NCBI RefSeq assembly: GCF_004208535.1 | Contig: NZ_SGIS01000023.1 | Coordinates: 18,229 to 82,228 of the forward strand | Direction of reading: 5' to 3' | Origin: Sphingomonas populi | GTDB lineage: Bacteria; Pseudomonadota; Alphaproteobacteria; Sphingomonadales; Sphingomonadaceae | Length of the DNA: 64,000 bases | Shown here: positions 8,935-17,218 of the stretch, piece by piece | Layout: the number at the start of each line of letters is the position of its first letter | How positions within the stretch are numbered: position 1 is the stretch's first letter | Program-made: the position numbers and the translations under genes | Notes under the pieces: model-generated | What the model saw: only the letters and a program-made list of their open reading frames with translations | What the model was told of the DNA's origin: nothing | The model's database searches: none

Positions 8935-9660
8935 AGCGATGCTTCCAGACGTGAAGGTCGCCGCTTGCGCGTTCTCGGGGGCGTAGGCGAAGCATCGTCC
9001 AGCCATTTCGGCATTTCGGGTTATGGGGTGTCCGGCAGCCTGTTCGACCAGATAGCGCCGTCCGACCGCGATCAGCCAGGTTCGGGCGAGAAGGGTTGCG
9101 GCTTCCAGCGCAGCGTCGGCGAAATGCAAAGTCGCCCACGCAGCAAATCCCTTGTCGAGCGTCTTCCCCCGAAGAGACGGCGGATGCAAAATGGTCGCAT
9201 CCTGGATGAGCCAGCGATGTATCTCGATGTCATTGCGGCGAATGGTGATCGCGACGGGCGAATCGATTTCGTCTGGAACGATTGCGTCATAGCGGCAGGA
9301 GCCTTCAGCCTGCCTGCCGTGTTGGATGGCAAATACCGCGAGATCGAACAGATGCGTGCAATGACGGCGCGCACGCCCACCGCTGTAGAAGGCTCGTCCC
9401 GGCAGGTCCAAACGCGCTCCGACGAGGTCTTGCAAAACCGTGATTGCGGCAGGGCATGCCGTGGTTGGGATGCGGATGGTCTCTCCCTCGATCGCCGTTA
9501 CGACTTCGCCATCGTGGCGGACGCGGCAGCGCATTTCATGAAACGTGTCGGACAGATACGCATCGACCACACCATTGCCGCAGGTGATCTGCACCAGTCG
9601 CCGACAAGCGCCCGAACCATAGTCGGGATTTGGCGGATAGCATAAGGTGGCGGGGCGCAT
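8917..9660 (-). CDS. DUF2889 domain-containing protein
   Basis: A 247-residue protein starting MRPATLCYPPNPDYGSG. The DUF2889 family pattern is visible: a leading RRLVQI strand, FHEMRCRVRHDGEVVTAIEG, the IPTTACPAA segment near residue 80, and RRHCTHLFDLAVFAI near residue 120. The biochemical role of the family is not known. Members often sit beside acyl-CoA, steroid or aromatic catabolic genes, which matches this place. It starts 8 bases after the enoyl-CoA hydratase stop, so the two are co-transcribed. The longer open frame to 10014 is antisense/out-of-frame shadow of the hydratase gene and is rejected. Confidence 0.75.
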   Translation of the reverse strand: MRPATLCYPPNPDYGSGACRRLVQITCGNGVVDAYLSDTFHEMRCRVRHDGEVVTAIEGETIRIPTTACPAAITVLQDLVGARLDLPGRAFYSGGRARRHCTHLFDLAVFAIQHGRQAEGSCRYDAIVPDEIDSPVAITIRRNDIEIHRWLIQDATILHPPSLRGKTLDKGFAAWATLHFADAALEAATLLARTWLIAVGRRYLVEQAAGHPITRNAEMAGRCFAYAPENAQAATFTSGSIATQPTL

Positions 9661-9668
9661 CGGCGCGG

Positions 9669-10457
9669 CTATTCGCTCGGGAAGGCCGGCGGTCGCTTCG
9701 CGAGGAAAGCGGCGACACCTTCGCGACCTTCCGCGCCGCCGCTGGCGGCGGCGATCGACGCGGCCTCGGCGTCGAGCTGTGCGTCCAATGGCGTGGTGAT
9801 TGCGCTCAGCAACAACGCGCGACATCGCGCAATCGCCGCCGACGGCCCGGCGGCGAGGGCGAGCGCCGTCTCGCGCGCCGCCGCTTCCAGTTCCGCCTCT
9901 GGAACAACGCGCGTTATCAGCCCGATACGCACAGCTTCGGCCGCGTCGATCCGCCGATTGGTAAGCAGGATATCTTGCGCCTGCCTGAACCCCACCAAAT
10001 GCGGAAGCCACCACGAAAGGCCGCCATCCGGCGTCAGGCCGATCGCGGTATAGGCCGCCGTGAAATGTGACGTATCCGCCGCGATGACGATGTCGCCGAG
10101 CAAGGCGAGGCTGAAGCCGGCGCCGGCAGCGGGGCCATTGACGGCGATGACGAGCGGTTTCGCCATCGTCGCCAATCGCAGAATGCCGGCATGGAAGCTG
10201 CGCGCGAGCTTTAGAACGGTTGCCTCGATATCCTCGCCCGTCTGAGCGAACACCGCGATGTCACCGCCGACACAGAAAAAGCGGCCGCTGCCGGTCAGAA
10301 CGACGCAACGGACCGTCGGGTCGTCGGCGCAGCGATCCGCCATCGCATGCAGTGCCTCGGCAAGGTCGGGGCCAACCGCGTTGCGATTCTCTGGTCGGTC
10401 CAGCGTGAGCCACGCTACGCCGTCTTCGACGCGAAAGCTGATGGGGGTGTCAGTCAT
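9669..10457 (-). CDS. Enoyl-CoA hydratase/isomerase family protein
   Basis: A 262-residue crotonase-fold protein acting on acyl-CoA thioesters. Signatures: LTLDRPENRNAV near residue 18, the first oxyanion-hole loop FFCVGGDIAVF near 60-70, and the second oxyanion region NGPAAGAGFSLALLGDIVIA near 105-125. The usual catalytic Glu of true hydratases (GxPEx2L) is replaced in the segment TPDGGLSWWLP, where Asp-Gly-Gly-Leu-Ser is typical of the 2-(1,2-epoxy-1,2-dihydrophenyl)acetyl-CoA isomerase PaaG-like branch. Isomerase activity is therefore as likely as hydration. Its start overlaps the stop of the upstream broken phosphotransferase gene (ATGA). Confidence 0.88.
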   Translation of the reverse strand: MTDTPISFRVEDGVAWLTLDRPENRNAVGPDLAEALHAMADRCADDPTVRCVVLTGSGRFFCVGGDIAVFAQTGEDIEATVLKLARSFHAGILRLATMAKPLVIAVNGPAAGAGFSLALLGDIVIAADTSHFTAAYTAIGLTPDGGLSWWLPHLVGFRQAQDILLTNRRIDAAEAVRIGLITRVVPEAELEAAARETALALAAGPSAAIARCRALLLSAITTPLDAQLDAEAASIAAASGGAEGREGVAAFLAKRPPAFPSE

Positions 10458-11282
10458 GGCGTATCGATCCTTTCGACCTGTCGCCAGGCGAGTTGCATGA
10501 GTTCGGGCAGCACGGCAACGCCTTCGCGCGCCTGAGCGGATGCCGCCGTGCCGCGCAGCACCCGGCCTTTGATGCCGTGGAAGATGGCGGCGAGACGGAA
10601 GACGTTGAAGGCCATGTAGAAGCCATAGCCGGGCATCGCACCCACTGCACGCCGGCGACAATAGGCGGCGAGATATTCCTGCTCGCTCGGCAGCCCGAGT
10701 GCCGCCGTGTCGGCGCCGGCGAGTCCGGCTACGATATGCGGGGGCATGCGATACATCATCGCATGGTACGCGAAATCCGCGCCCGGATGCCCGAGCGTGG
10801 ACAACGACGCTGTGAAGCTGGGCGATCGTCTCGTTCATCGCGTCGAACAGGGCGGCGCGTTTCGCGTTCGGCACGCCGGGAATGCTCGCGTCCCAGAAGA
10901 TGCGGCCCCCCACCATGTCCATCACGTAGAAGCATCACGTAGAAGATGGTGCCGAGTACCGCCGGGTCGGTACAGACGCCCCGGACATGCGCGACCGGGA
11001 AGCTGCTTTTGCGAGACCGGAGAGAACGCGTGCCTCGTGATCGACCGCATGAGCACCCTTGAGCAAGTGGCCGGGCGGTTGCTTGCGGAGTACGTAGCAC
11101 GCGCCGGGTGTCACCAGCCTGTAGGTCGGGTTGGACTGGCCGCCTTTGAACTGCTCGATCGAGAGCGGGCCGGCAAAGCCGTCGACCGTCTCGCGTATCC
11201 GCGATTCAAGCGTGGCCACGTCGAGTTCGTAGCCCTCACGAACCGCAATCGTGCCACTGTTGAAATTGGCTGAAACACTCAC
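10454..11282 (-). pseudogene. Broken phosphotransferase-family (APH-like) gene
   Basis: The reading frame is split over three frames. N-terminal part (from GTG at 11282): VREGYELDVATLESR, FKGGQSNPTYRLVTPG, KQPPGHLLKGAHAVDHEARV, which is the ACAD10-type aminoglycoside-phosphotransferase-like fold. One base appears lost near 11001 (AKA-FPVAHVRGVCTDP changes frame). A 13-base tandem duplication at 10920-10945 shifts frame again before DMVGGRIFWDASIPG. After IAQLHSVV the sequence jumps to STLGHPGADFAYHAM in another frame, so the middle part, including the catalytic loop (HGDYRxDN in relatives), is deleted. It heads the operon with the enoyl-CoA hydratase and DUF2889 genes. Intact relatives are about 340-350 residues long. 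Confidence 0.88.
10920..10945. repeat. 13-bp tandem duplication inside the phosphotransferase pseudogene
   Basis: CATCACGTAGAAG occurs twice with no gap (10920-10932, 10933-10945). The duplication adds 13 bases, so it changes frame. Such exact short duplications point to a recent slippage or repair event. Confidence 0.9.
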
Positions 11283-11419
11283 GGTCGATGCCTCTCGGGT
11301 GGCGCAGGCTTGCTCATGCCTGCGCACCAATCCAGTCCGAAGCCGTCGCCATCCCAAGCATGGTTGGGGCGCCGGCCAGTTACCTCCTCGCGCGCTTTCG
11401 CTAACTTTTTCTGTGTCTT

Positions 11420-11437
11420 ACTTACTGGCAGGTTTCC
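11420..11437 (+). promoter_or_regulatory. Cluster operator copy F, before the TetR gene
   Basis: ACTTACTGGCAGGTTTCC. The left half-site ACTTAC equals the palindromic ideal of the dyad found at 23397, 23490, 25389 and 28793; it shares 14 of 16 core bases with the copy at 23397-23414. It lies 53 bases before the TetR start and between that gene and the divergent phosphotransferase/hydratase operon. Its presence here suggests that this TetR protein regulates itself and binds the other copies. Confidence 0.5.
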
Positions 11438-11489
11438 GGTTTATCGTTTAAGGCGGCCCGAGAAGAGCCCACCTAGAGGGACAATTACA

Positions 11490-12221
11490 TTGGCGAAACC
11501 GATGACGCGAAACGACGAGCAGCCAACGGAACACACTTCGAGGGACAAGATCAAGGCCATCGCCTCTGATCTGGTCACTATGAGGGGATATCATGCTGTC
11601 ACGTTTCGAGAAATTGCCGAGGCCATTAAAACCACCCGTGCAAATCTACATTATCATTTCGGAACCAAGGATAAGTTGATCGAAGAGGTTCTCGCGGACT
11701 ATGTATCTGTGACCACCGAATTTTATCGATCGACTTTTACCGCGCCACAAATAAGTTTGCGCGAGAAGATGCGACGCGTTCGCGAGTTCCTCAAGGCCCG
11801 ATATCATCGCTTTAACCCTGAGGGTTTGACGTCGCACCCGTGGAGCTTGGCGGCGAGACTTCGATCGGATTGGGAGGCGCTTTCTCCGCAGATGAAGGAG
11901 ACCATGCGGGAATTCACCTCGGAAAACGACATCTCGGTTAGGATCGGGATTGGGCTGGCGATCAACTCGGGTGAACTGCGTGAAGACGCGCCGCAGGAAG
12001 ACGTGGCATTGCTGCTTCTCAACAATATTCTCTATGCTGCGAACGTTACTCGAGACACGCAGTCTTTCGATCGCCTTACCGCGCTTTGGGAAGCCACTCT
12101 GGACGCAGTCCAGGGGGCGTATGGTGCACAGGACGTAGACCGCTTCGATAAACCGCCGACAAAAACGCGGGGGAAATCCGCTACGCAAAAGGGTTCGCGG
12201 GAAAAGGACGCCAAGCCGTGA
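11490..12221 (+). CDS. TetR/AcrR family transcriptional regulator
   Basis: A 243-residue TetR-type repressor. The N-terminal HTH domain is clear: SRDKIKAIASDLVTMRGYHA, then FREIAEAIKTTRANLHYHFG (recognition helix and LHYHF signature) at about residues 35-60. The C-terminal ligand domain shows RHR-like repressor helices (SWSLAARLRSDWEALSPQMK). A strong ribosome site GAGGGA (11475-11480) is 9 bases before TTG 11490 but 21 bases before the first ATG (11502), so TTG is preferred. The gene has lower G+C than the backbone. A copy of the cluster operator lies in its promoter, so it is the best candidate regulator of the 14.6-32.6 kb genes. Confidence 0.9.
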   Translation: MAKPMTRNDEQPTEHTSRDKIKAIASDLVTMRGYHAVTFREIAEAIKTTRANLHYHFGTKDKLIEEVLADYVSVTTEFYRSTFTAPQISLREKMRRVREFLKARYHRFNPEGLTSHPWSLAARLRSDWEALSPQMKETMREFTSENDISVRIGIGLAINSGELREDAPQEDVALLLLNNILYAANVTRDTQSFDRLTALWEATLDAVQGAYGAQDVDRFDKPPTKTRGKSATQKGSREKDAKP

Positions 12222-12387
12222 GATCACTGGCGAAACGTGCTGAGGCTGTCTGAACCAGCCGCGCTATTTTTTGCGGGAGCCGGCGTTTCAAGGAGCATCT
12301 GTTGCCGTCTTAGGCCCCATGACGGCCACAGCCTCGGCGGCTCAAAACTGAGATGCTGATGATCGATATCAGCAACGGAGGCGGGTC

Positions 12388-12537
12388 ATGACGGAAGTCG
12401 TGAAGTACATCGGCCTGGACGTGCATAAGGAGAGCATCGCAGTCGGTGTTGCGACGGGGAACGCAGGGGTGAGGTGCGCTACGTCGGCGCAGTTGCCAAT
12501 CAAGACGATGCGATCTTGAAAAGTCCCCGGCGAATTG
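12388..12537 (+). pseudogene. IS110-family transposase fragment
   Basis: ATG 12388 begins MTEVVKYIGLDVHKESIAVG, the DEDD-type N-terminal signature of IS110/IS1111 transposases. Near 12460 the frame shifts, and the continuing match GEVRYVGAVANQDDAILKS is in another frame. After about 12537 the similarity stops, so about nine tenths of the gene is gone. A ribosome site (GGAGGCGGG) precedes it. The 150 bases upstream (12230-12387) are non-coding and are probably the left end of the same element. Confidence 0.85.
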
Positions 12538-12555
12538 AAGCCAACGTGTTCTCGA

Positions 12556-13146
12556 TTAAACGCGGGCAATGCGTTCAACGATAATCCCGATTGAGGTCCT
12601 GTCCAACGGCTCGCGATCTATCGAGTTGTGGATACCGATGCCTTCTATGAGGGCGTCAAGCGCGCGCGCGGTCAACGGATCGAAGAACCGGCTCAATGCC
12701 GCGCGACTCGTGTCCATCCACTGCTGCATCACGGCGCTCACCGGCGGGTGACGTGCCGCAAACGCATAGAGTTCGTAGCTAAGCAGCAGGGTGCGGGGCT
12801 CAGCCCAAATCGACCCTGCAATGATGTCGATCACCGCCTCTCGTGCGCTGATCGGATCGTTCGCGGTTTCCAGTCGCGCGCGAAAAGCGGCAGAAGATTG
12901 TGCCGCGAGTTGCAAGAATGCGGTGGTGAGGATGTCCTCCAGCGAGGCAAAATAGTAGGTCAGCGATCCCAAGGGCACTTCGGCGGCAGCCGCGATCTTC
13001 CGATGTGTCGTTGCGGCGACTCCGTGCTCCGAGATTACCGCCAGCGCCGCGTCAACGATCCGCTGCTGGCGGGCAGGGTCGTTCTGTCTGACTTTACTCG
13101 CTATCACAGATTCACCCTTGTTCCACGATTGTGTACGCTTGTACAT
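12556..13146 (-). CDS. TetR/AcrR family transcriptional regulator
   Basis: A 196-residue (or 183-residue) repressor. The HTH region is RQQRIVDAALAVISEHGVAA, HRKIAAAAEVPLGSLTYYFA, giving the typical GSLTYYF recognition helix; the rest is a helical ligand domain (SAREAVIDIIAG, LLSYELYAFAARHP). ATG 13146 has AGAGG 6 bases upstream. An in-frame GTG at 13107 follows AAGGGTGA, and starting there would leave the palindrome TGTAC-gctt-GTACA (13132-13145) in the intergenic region, as expected for an operator. Both starts are possible. The gene is divergent from the DUF1349/acetyltransferase pair, which it presumably controls. Confidence 0.88.
   Translation of the reverse strand: MYKRTQSWNKGESVIASKVRQNDPARQQRIVDAALAVISEHGVAATTHRKIAAAAEVPLGSLTYYFASLEDILTTAFLQLAAQSSAAFRARLETANDPISAREAVIDIIAGSIWAEPRTLLLSYELYAFAARHPPVSAVMQQWMDTSRAALSRFFDPLTARALDALIEGIGIHNSIDREPLDRTSIGIIVERIARV
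13132..13145. promoter_or_regulatory. Palindrome TGTAC-N4-GTACA, likely TetR operator
   Basis: A perfect 5+4+5 inverted repeat lies about 30 bases before the DUF1349 gene start and next to the divergent TetR start. If the TetR protein starts at its GTG (13107), this site falls in the shared promoter, a typical TetR arrangement. Confidence 0.5.
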
Positions 13147-13172
13147 ATGGCGACCTCTTGAAAGGCATGCAC

Positions 13173-13859
13173 ATGACTGAGGATACGGTGACCCGGCGAA
13201 CCATACTCGGAGGCGCAGCGGCGTTGGCCGTTGCAAGCTCCAGCCCGACGTCGGCGCAAGCGGGCGGCAAGCCGGTGCTGGGACGCAGCGACGGCCGCTG
13301 GCTTAATGAGCCAAAAAGCTGGAAAGTTGATCCTGCTGGAGACCTGTCGATCGTCACGGACACGGGCACGGACTTCTGGCGTGAAACGCATTACGGATTT
13401 ACCCGCGATAGCGGCCACTTCCTCGGCTTTACGACGGGCGACGCCTTCACTGCGCAGCTACGCATCCGTGGGCAATATGAGAAGTTATATGATCAGGCCG
13501 GCATTATGGTGCGGGTCGATGAGCGCCGCTGGGTTAAAGCGGGTATCGAACTGTCGGACGGTCGCGCGATGCTCAGCAGCGTGCTGACCGACGGCAAATC
13601 CGATTGGGCTACCGGCCCCTATGAGCACGACGCACGGGATTTCTGGATGCGCGCCACAGTCGCCAAGGGCGTATTGAGGCTTCAGGTGTCGGCCGACGGC
13701 AAGACTTGGCCGCTCGCTCGGTTGGCGCCATTCCCGGTCGCTTCCTCCTACCAGGTCGGCCCTATGGCCTGCACGCCTGAGCGCAGCGGACTGGCCGTAC
13801 AGTTTTCGGATATGCGGATTACCGCGCCGCTCGGCAAAGATCTCCATGATCTAAGCTAA
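13173..13859 (+). CDS. DUF1349 domain protein, exported (Tat-like signal)
   Basis: A 228-residue protein. The N-terminus TRRTILGGAAALAVASSSPT has twin arginines followed by a hydrophobic stretch, so Tat export is likely. The rest matches the DUF1349 concanavalin-like beta-sandwich: DFWRETHYGFTRDSGHFL, QLRIRGQYEKLYDQAGIMVR, WVKAGIELSDGRAMLSSVLT, and the final MACTPERSGLAVQFSDMRI. Members are carbohydrate-associated; activity is unproven. ATG 13173 has TGAAAGG at 7 bases; the ATG at 13167 is too close to it. The stop overlaps the next start (TAATG). Confidence 0.85.
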   Translation: MTEDTVTRRTILGGAAALAVASSSPTSAQAGGKPVLGRSDGRWLNEPKSWKVDPAGDLSIVTDTGTDFWRETHYGFTRDSGHFLGFTTGDAFTAQLRIRGQYEKLYDQAGIMVRVDERRWVKAGIELSDGRAMLSSVLTDGKSDWATGPYEHDARDFWMRATVAKGVLRLQVSADGKTWPLARLAPFPVASSYQVGPMACTPERSGLAVQFSDMRITAPLGKDLHDLS

Positions 13860-14410
13860 TGAGTATGACGCAAAAGCAGAAGATGCTTGCGGGCGAACTC
13901 TACATTGCCGACGATCCCGAACTCGTCGCAGACGCCGCTCGTGCTGCTGCGTGGATGGACCGCTACAATGCAGCATCGGCGGCTTCGGCCGCTGATCGAT
14001 ATGCCATGTTGGTTGAAGGGCTGGGACATGTCGGCGGCGGCGTCGTGGTGCGGTCGCCGTTCCACTGCGACTACGGCTACAATGTCCACCTAGAGGACGG
14101 TGTTTTCCTGAATTTCGGCTGCATCGTCCTTGACGTTGTTGCCGTGCGGATCGGGACGGGCACCCTGATCGGACCAGGTGTGCAAATTCTCACGGCCGAA
14201 CATCCGCGTGATGCGGCGGTGCGATCGCAAAAGCTTGAATACGGACGCTCGGTGACAATTGGGCGAAACGTCTGGATTGGAGCAGGTGCGCTGATATTGC
14301 CGGGCGTTTCAATTGGAGATGATGCGATCATCGGCGCAGGTAGCGTGGTGACGTGCGATGTGGCTCCCAATACTACCGTGGTGGGCAATCCTGCGAGCCC
14401 CGTCAAATGA
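13859..14410 (+). CDS. Sugar O-acetyltransferase (maltose/galactoside acetyltransferase family)
   Basis: A 183-residue left-handed beta-helix (hexapeptide) acetyltransferase that uses acetyl-CoA to acetylate a sugar hydroxyl in the cytosol. The N-terminal Mac helix domain (KQKMLAGELYIADDPELVAD) and NodL/LacA-like core are present: FHCDYGYNVHLEDGVFLNFG, the catalytic His in LTAEHPRDAAVR, and IGRNVWIGAGALILPGVSIG. The length equals Maa/LacA. It is translationally coupled to the DUF1349 gene, which again points to carbohydrate work under the divergent TetR regulator. Confidence 0.92.
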   Translation: MSMTQKQKMLAGELYIADDPELVADAARAAAWMDRYNAASAASAADRYAMLVEGLGHVGGGVVVRSPFHCDYGYNVHLEDGVFLNFGCIVLDVVAVRIGTGTLIGPGVQILTAEHPRDAAVRSQKLEYGRSVTIGRNVWIGAGALILPGVSIGDDAIIGAGSVVTCDVAPNTTVVGNPASPVK

Positions 14411-14599
14411 TTTGGGTTTCCTACAGAAGTCGGTGCCGGGGTCGAGGGCGGCCGGAGCGATCATGCCGTTTCAAGGATCTTTTCCTCGAACTCGGCTGAA
14501 TCGTCCGGCCCCGTCGCGAGCACGCCGCTTCGGCGTTCCGCCACCAGCCCTCACCCAGATGCGCGACGCCTCGACGGTATGGCGTGACGAACGGATCGG

Positions 14600-15430
14600 T
14601 TAGCGGCCGGTGAAGTGAGGGGTGCGCTTTTCCAGGAAGGCACGCATCCCTTCTTTCGAATCCGCTGTTTCGGAAAGGGCATTGGTGGTGTTTCGCTCGA
14701 ACACCAACCCATTTTCAGAGGTTGCTCCGACCGCATGCGCGATGCAGGCTTTCACGGCCCGCGCCGCCGCCGGTGCTCGCTCCGCAATGGAGCTGGCGAT
14801 GGCGATAGCACGCGAAATGGTTTGATCCGGCTCGCACAATTCCACGACCAAGCCGAAATGCATGGCCTGCTGCGCCCCGATGGGTTCGCCCGTCAAAAGC
14901 AGATAGGCCGCGACGTTGGGCGGCAGCTTGCGCGGCAAGCGTTGTGACCCCCCATCGCCCGGCATCCCGCCGATCTTGATCTCCGGCTGGCCAAACGATG
15001 CGTTCGATCCAGCGATGATAAAGTCGCACAGAAGCGCCAGTTCGCACCCTGCACCAAACGCCATGCCATTGACCGCAGCGATCAGCGGCTTCCCGAACTG
15101 TTCGATGCTGGACCATGCGGCGACACGCGCGGGCGAATTCGCGACGGTCGCCGGGCCAAAAGCGATCATTTCCTTGATGTCGGCGCCTGCGGCAAAGCAG
15201 GTCTCGCCGCCCGTCAGCACGACGCTGCGTACGGTGTTGTCATCCGCCAGGGTGTCGAGAATTCTTCCGAGTTCGATGATCATCGAACTGTGAAAGGCGT
15301 TCTTCTTGTCCGGCCGGTCAAAACGGATCACCACGACATGGTCGCCATGCCGTTCCATAGAAATCCGGTCAGCCAAATTGTCTGGGCTCCCGGGAACGAT
15401 ATTGCCATCGGTCACGACATGTTCCTTCAT
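14600..15430 (-). CDS. Enoyl-CoA hydratase/isomerase family protein
   Basis: A 276-residue crotonase-fold enzyme, last gene of the leftward catabolic operon. Motifs: RFDRPDKKNAFHSSM near residue 40, CFAAGADIKEM (first oxyanion loop), NGMAFGAGCELALLCDFIIA near 115-135, and FGQPEIKIGGMPGDGGSQRL, which holds the hydratase Glu (QPEI) but has Asp-Gly-Gly where the second Glu usually sits. ATG 15430 is adopted; a GTG at 15415 lies 6 bases after AAGGAA and would be a good alternative start. It would hydrate an alpha,beta-unsaturated acyl-CoA made from the product of the CoA transferase in the same operon. Confidence 0.9.
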   Translation of the reverse strand: MKEHVVTDGNIVPGSPDNLADRISMERHGDHVVVIRFDRPDKKNAFHSSMIIELGRILDTLADDNTVRSVVLTGGETCFAAGADIKEMIAFGPATVANSPARVAAWSSIEQFGKPLIAAVNGMAFGAGCELALLCDFIIAGSNASFGQPEIKIGGMPGDGGSQRLPRKLPPNVAAYLLLTGEPIGAQQAMHFGLVVELCEPDQTISRAIAIASSIAERAPAAARAVKACIAHAVGATSENGLVFERNTTNALSETADSKEGMRAFLEKRTPHFTGR

Positions 15431-15465
15431 TTCACGTAGCTGGTAAGATGTGGGCGGCGTCGCCG

Positions 15466-17124
15466 TCACGAATGGTTTCGCTGCATCAGCGACCGGGCGC
15501 AGGTGTAACCCCAGGTCATATAAGGCCCGATGGTCGTCCCAACCTGGCTCGGCGTGCGCGCCCCGGTGGGGTTGGCCATCACATTGCCGGCGCAATACAG
15601 ACCGTTGATGATGGACCCGTCCGCTCGCAGCGCCCGACCCGAACTGTCGGTGCGGACACCGCCCTTGGTGCCGAGCAGCGAGGGCCTGAACCGGAACGCG
15701 ACATAGGGTGCCTGGTCGATCTCTTTCATCAGGCCAAGGTCTTTGGCGAGCGCCTTCTCGTAAAAGTTATTCTGCCCCCGCCCGAAGTCGAGATCAACGC
15801 CGCTACGGGCGAAACCATTGAAGCGCTCGACGGTTTCCTTGAGGGTGTCGGCAGGCAGGTCGGTAAGCCTGGCAAGTTCGTCCAGCGTTTTTGCCTTCAA
15901 CAACCAGCCTGATTTGAAGAAACGATACCAGCCGACGAGGGGCGCCCGCTTTACCATCGGCCAATGGCTGATCACCCACGCAGGCTGATGGATCAATTCG
16001 CCATTTTCGTCGCGATCCATGATCCGGTCATAGACCCAGAACTCATATTCGCTGGCGAAGCGGCGCCCGTTCCGATCGACGATGATCGCGTCCGGCTCCG
16101 CGTGGATGCGGAGCGGAAGTCCGTGGAGCTTGCCCTCATAGCGAACCGGAGGCTGGATAACGATATTACCCTGGTCCATGTGCGCAAAGCTGGCGCCCAG
16201 GGCTTGCGCCATCTTGTGGCCGTCGCCCTCGTTGCTGCTCGGGCCGCTGCGAAAATCGATTTCGCTGGGGAAATGCTTGGCGAGCATCTCTGAGTCCCAC
16301 TCAAATCCGCCCGATGCAAGGACCACGCCCATGCGTGCGCGCAAGGTGCGGTGCTGCCCGTTACATTCCACTTCCACGCCATCGACGACGCCCTTGTCGT
16401 CAACGGTCAGGGCGACAGCCCGCGTAGAAAGCTCGATCGTGCAGCCAGCGTCGAGGCAACCTTTCAGCAGGGCGACGATCAGTCCGCCACCTTGGGCGAT
16501 GGAATCACTGGCCCAGCGACGCAGCAGGATCGGCCAGCTTTTGATCATTCCGAGCACGGGATGCCGGAACAAATTGGCGGCCATCGTCTCGCCGACGGTC
16601 ATCCGCTGCGGGATGGTCGATCGGCGAATCTTGCGGCGATATTTTCCCAAGATGCGCTTGCTGATCGGTTCGACCGCCAGGATGCGGCACGACTTGGCAC
16701 CGGGCGCTTCCTGAAACGGATCGGGCACGTCGGTCAGGCTGAAGCGCAGCGGCGAATGCGCCTCCACCAGACGCAGCATTTCCGGTCCGTCCTCCATCTG
16801 CCGCGCCCAGAGTTCGTCTTCCGTGTCGCGCCACCCCTCCGGGGAGGCGGCGCGCATATAGGTAAGCGCCTCGGCGACGCTGTCCGCATGACCGGCGGCT
16901 TCGGCATAATGGTTGGCCGGGATCCAGGTCATGCCGCCGGACATCGCACTGGTGCCGCCGATGCTATCCGTCTTTTCGATGATCCGCACCGTCTTGCCGG
17001 CCACTGCCGCCGTCAGCGCTGCGGTCAGCGCAGCCGCGCCCGATCCGACGATGACGACGTCGGTGGTGTCTGCGTCCGTCGCGGTGTTTGCTTTGCCGGA
17101 AACGGGCGAGTCGGTATCGGCCAA
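15466..17124 (-). CDS. FAD-dependent oxidoreductase, 3-ketosteroid-dehydrogenase-like
   Basis: A 552-residue flavoprotein of the succinate dehydrogenase/fumarate reductase group, most like 3-ketosteroid delta-1-dehydrogenases (KstD). The FAD-binding loop is VVIVGSGAAALTAALTAAVA at about residues 23-42, followed by EKTDSIGGTSAMSGGMTWIP. The C-terminal FAD motif is GLYCAGNVMANPTGARTPS, with GTTIGPYMTWGYTCAR at the end, both characteristic of the KstD group. No signal peptide. It could dehydrogenate a cyclic ketone, for example steroid ring A, but KstD-like proteins also act on other cyclic substrates. It lies 35 bases before the enoyl-CoA hydratase gene in the same operon. Confidence 0.88.
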   Translation of the reverse strand: MADTDSPVSGKANTATDADTTDVVIVGSGAAALTAALTAAVAGKTVRIIEKTDSIGGTSAMSGGMTWIPANHYAEAAGHADSVAEALTYMRAASPEGWRDTEDELWARQMEDGPEMLRLVEAHSPLRFSLTDVPDPFQEAPGAKSCRILAVEPISKRILGKYRRKIRRSTIPQRMTVGETMAANLFRHPVLGMIKSWPILLRRWASDSIAQGGGLIVALLKGCLDAGCTIELSTRAVALTVDDKGVVDGVEVECNGQHRTLRARMGVVLASGGFEWDSEMLAKHFPSEIDFRSGPSSNEGDGHKMAQALGASFAHMDQGNIVIQPPVRYEGKLHGLPLRIHAEPDAIIVDRNGRRFASEYEFWVYDRIMDRDENGELIHQPAWVISHWPMVKRAPLVGWYRFFKSGWLLKAKTLDELARLTDLPADTLKETVERFNGFARSGVDLDFGRGQNNFYEKALAKDLGLMKEIDQAPYVAFRFRPSLLGTKGGVRTDSSGRALRADGSIINGLYCAGNVMANPTGARTPSQVGTTIGPYMTWGYTCARSLMQRNHS

Positions 17125-17218
17125 GTGAAAATCCTTCCGTGGCGTTTCGGTTGCCGCAAGGGCTCGACCGTCCAGCGATGCGGCCAGAGATCCGGACGGC
17201 GTGACGGTCGATGCGTGT

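Noticed and set aside
9669..10925. 418-codon open frame as one fused protein
   Set aside because: Its first 100 codons mix a phosphotransferase fragment with out-of-frame sequence; the true enoyl-CoA hydratase starts at 10457.
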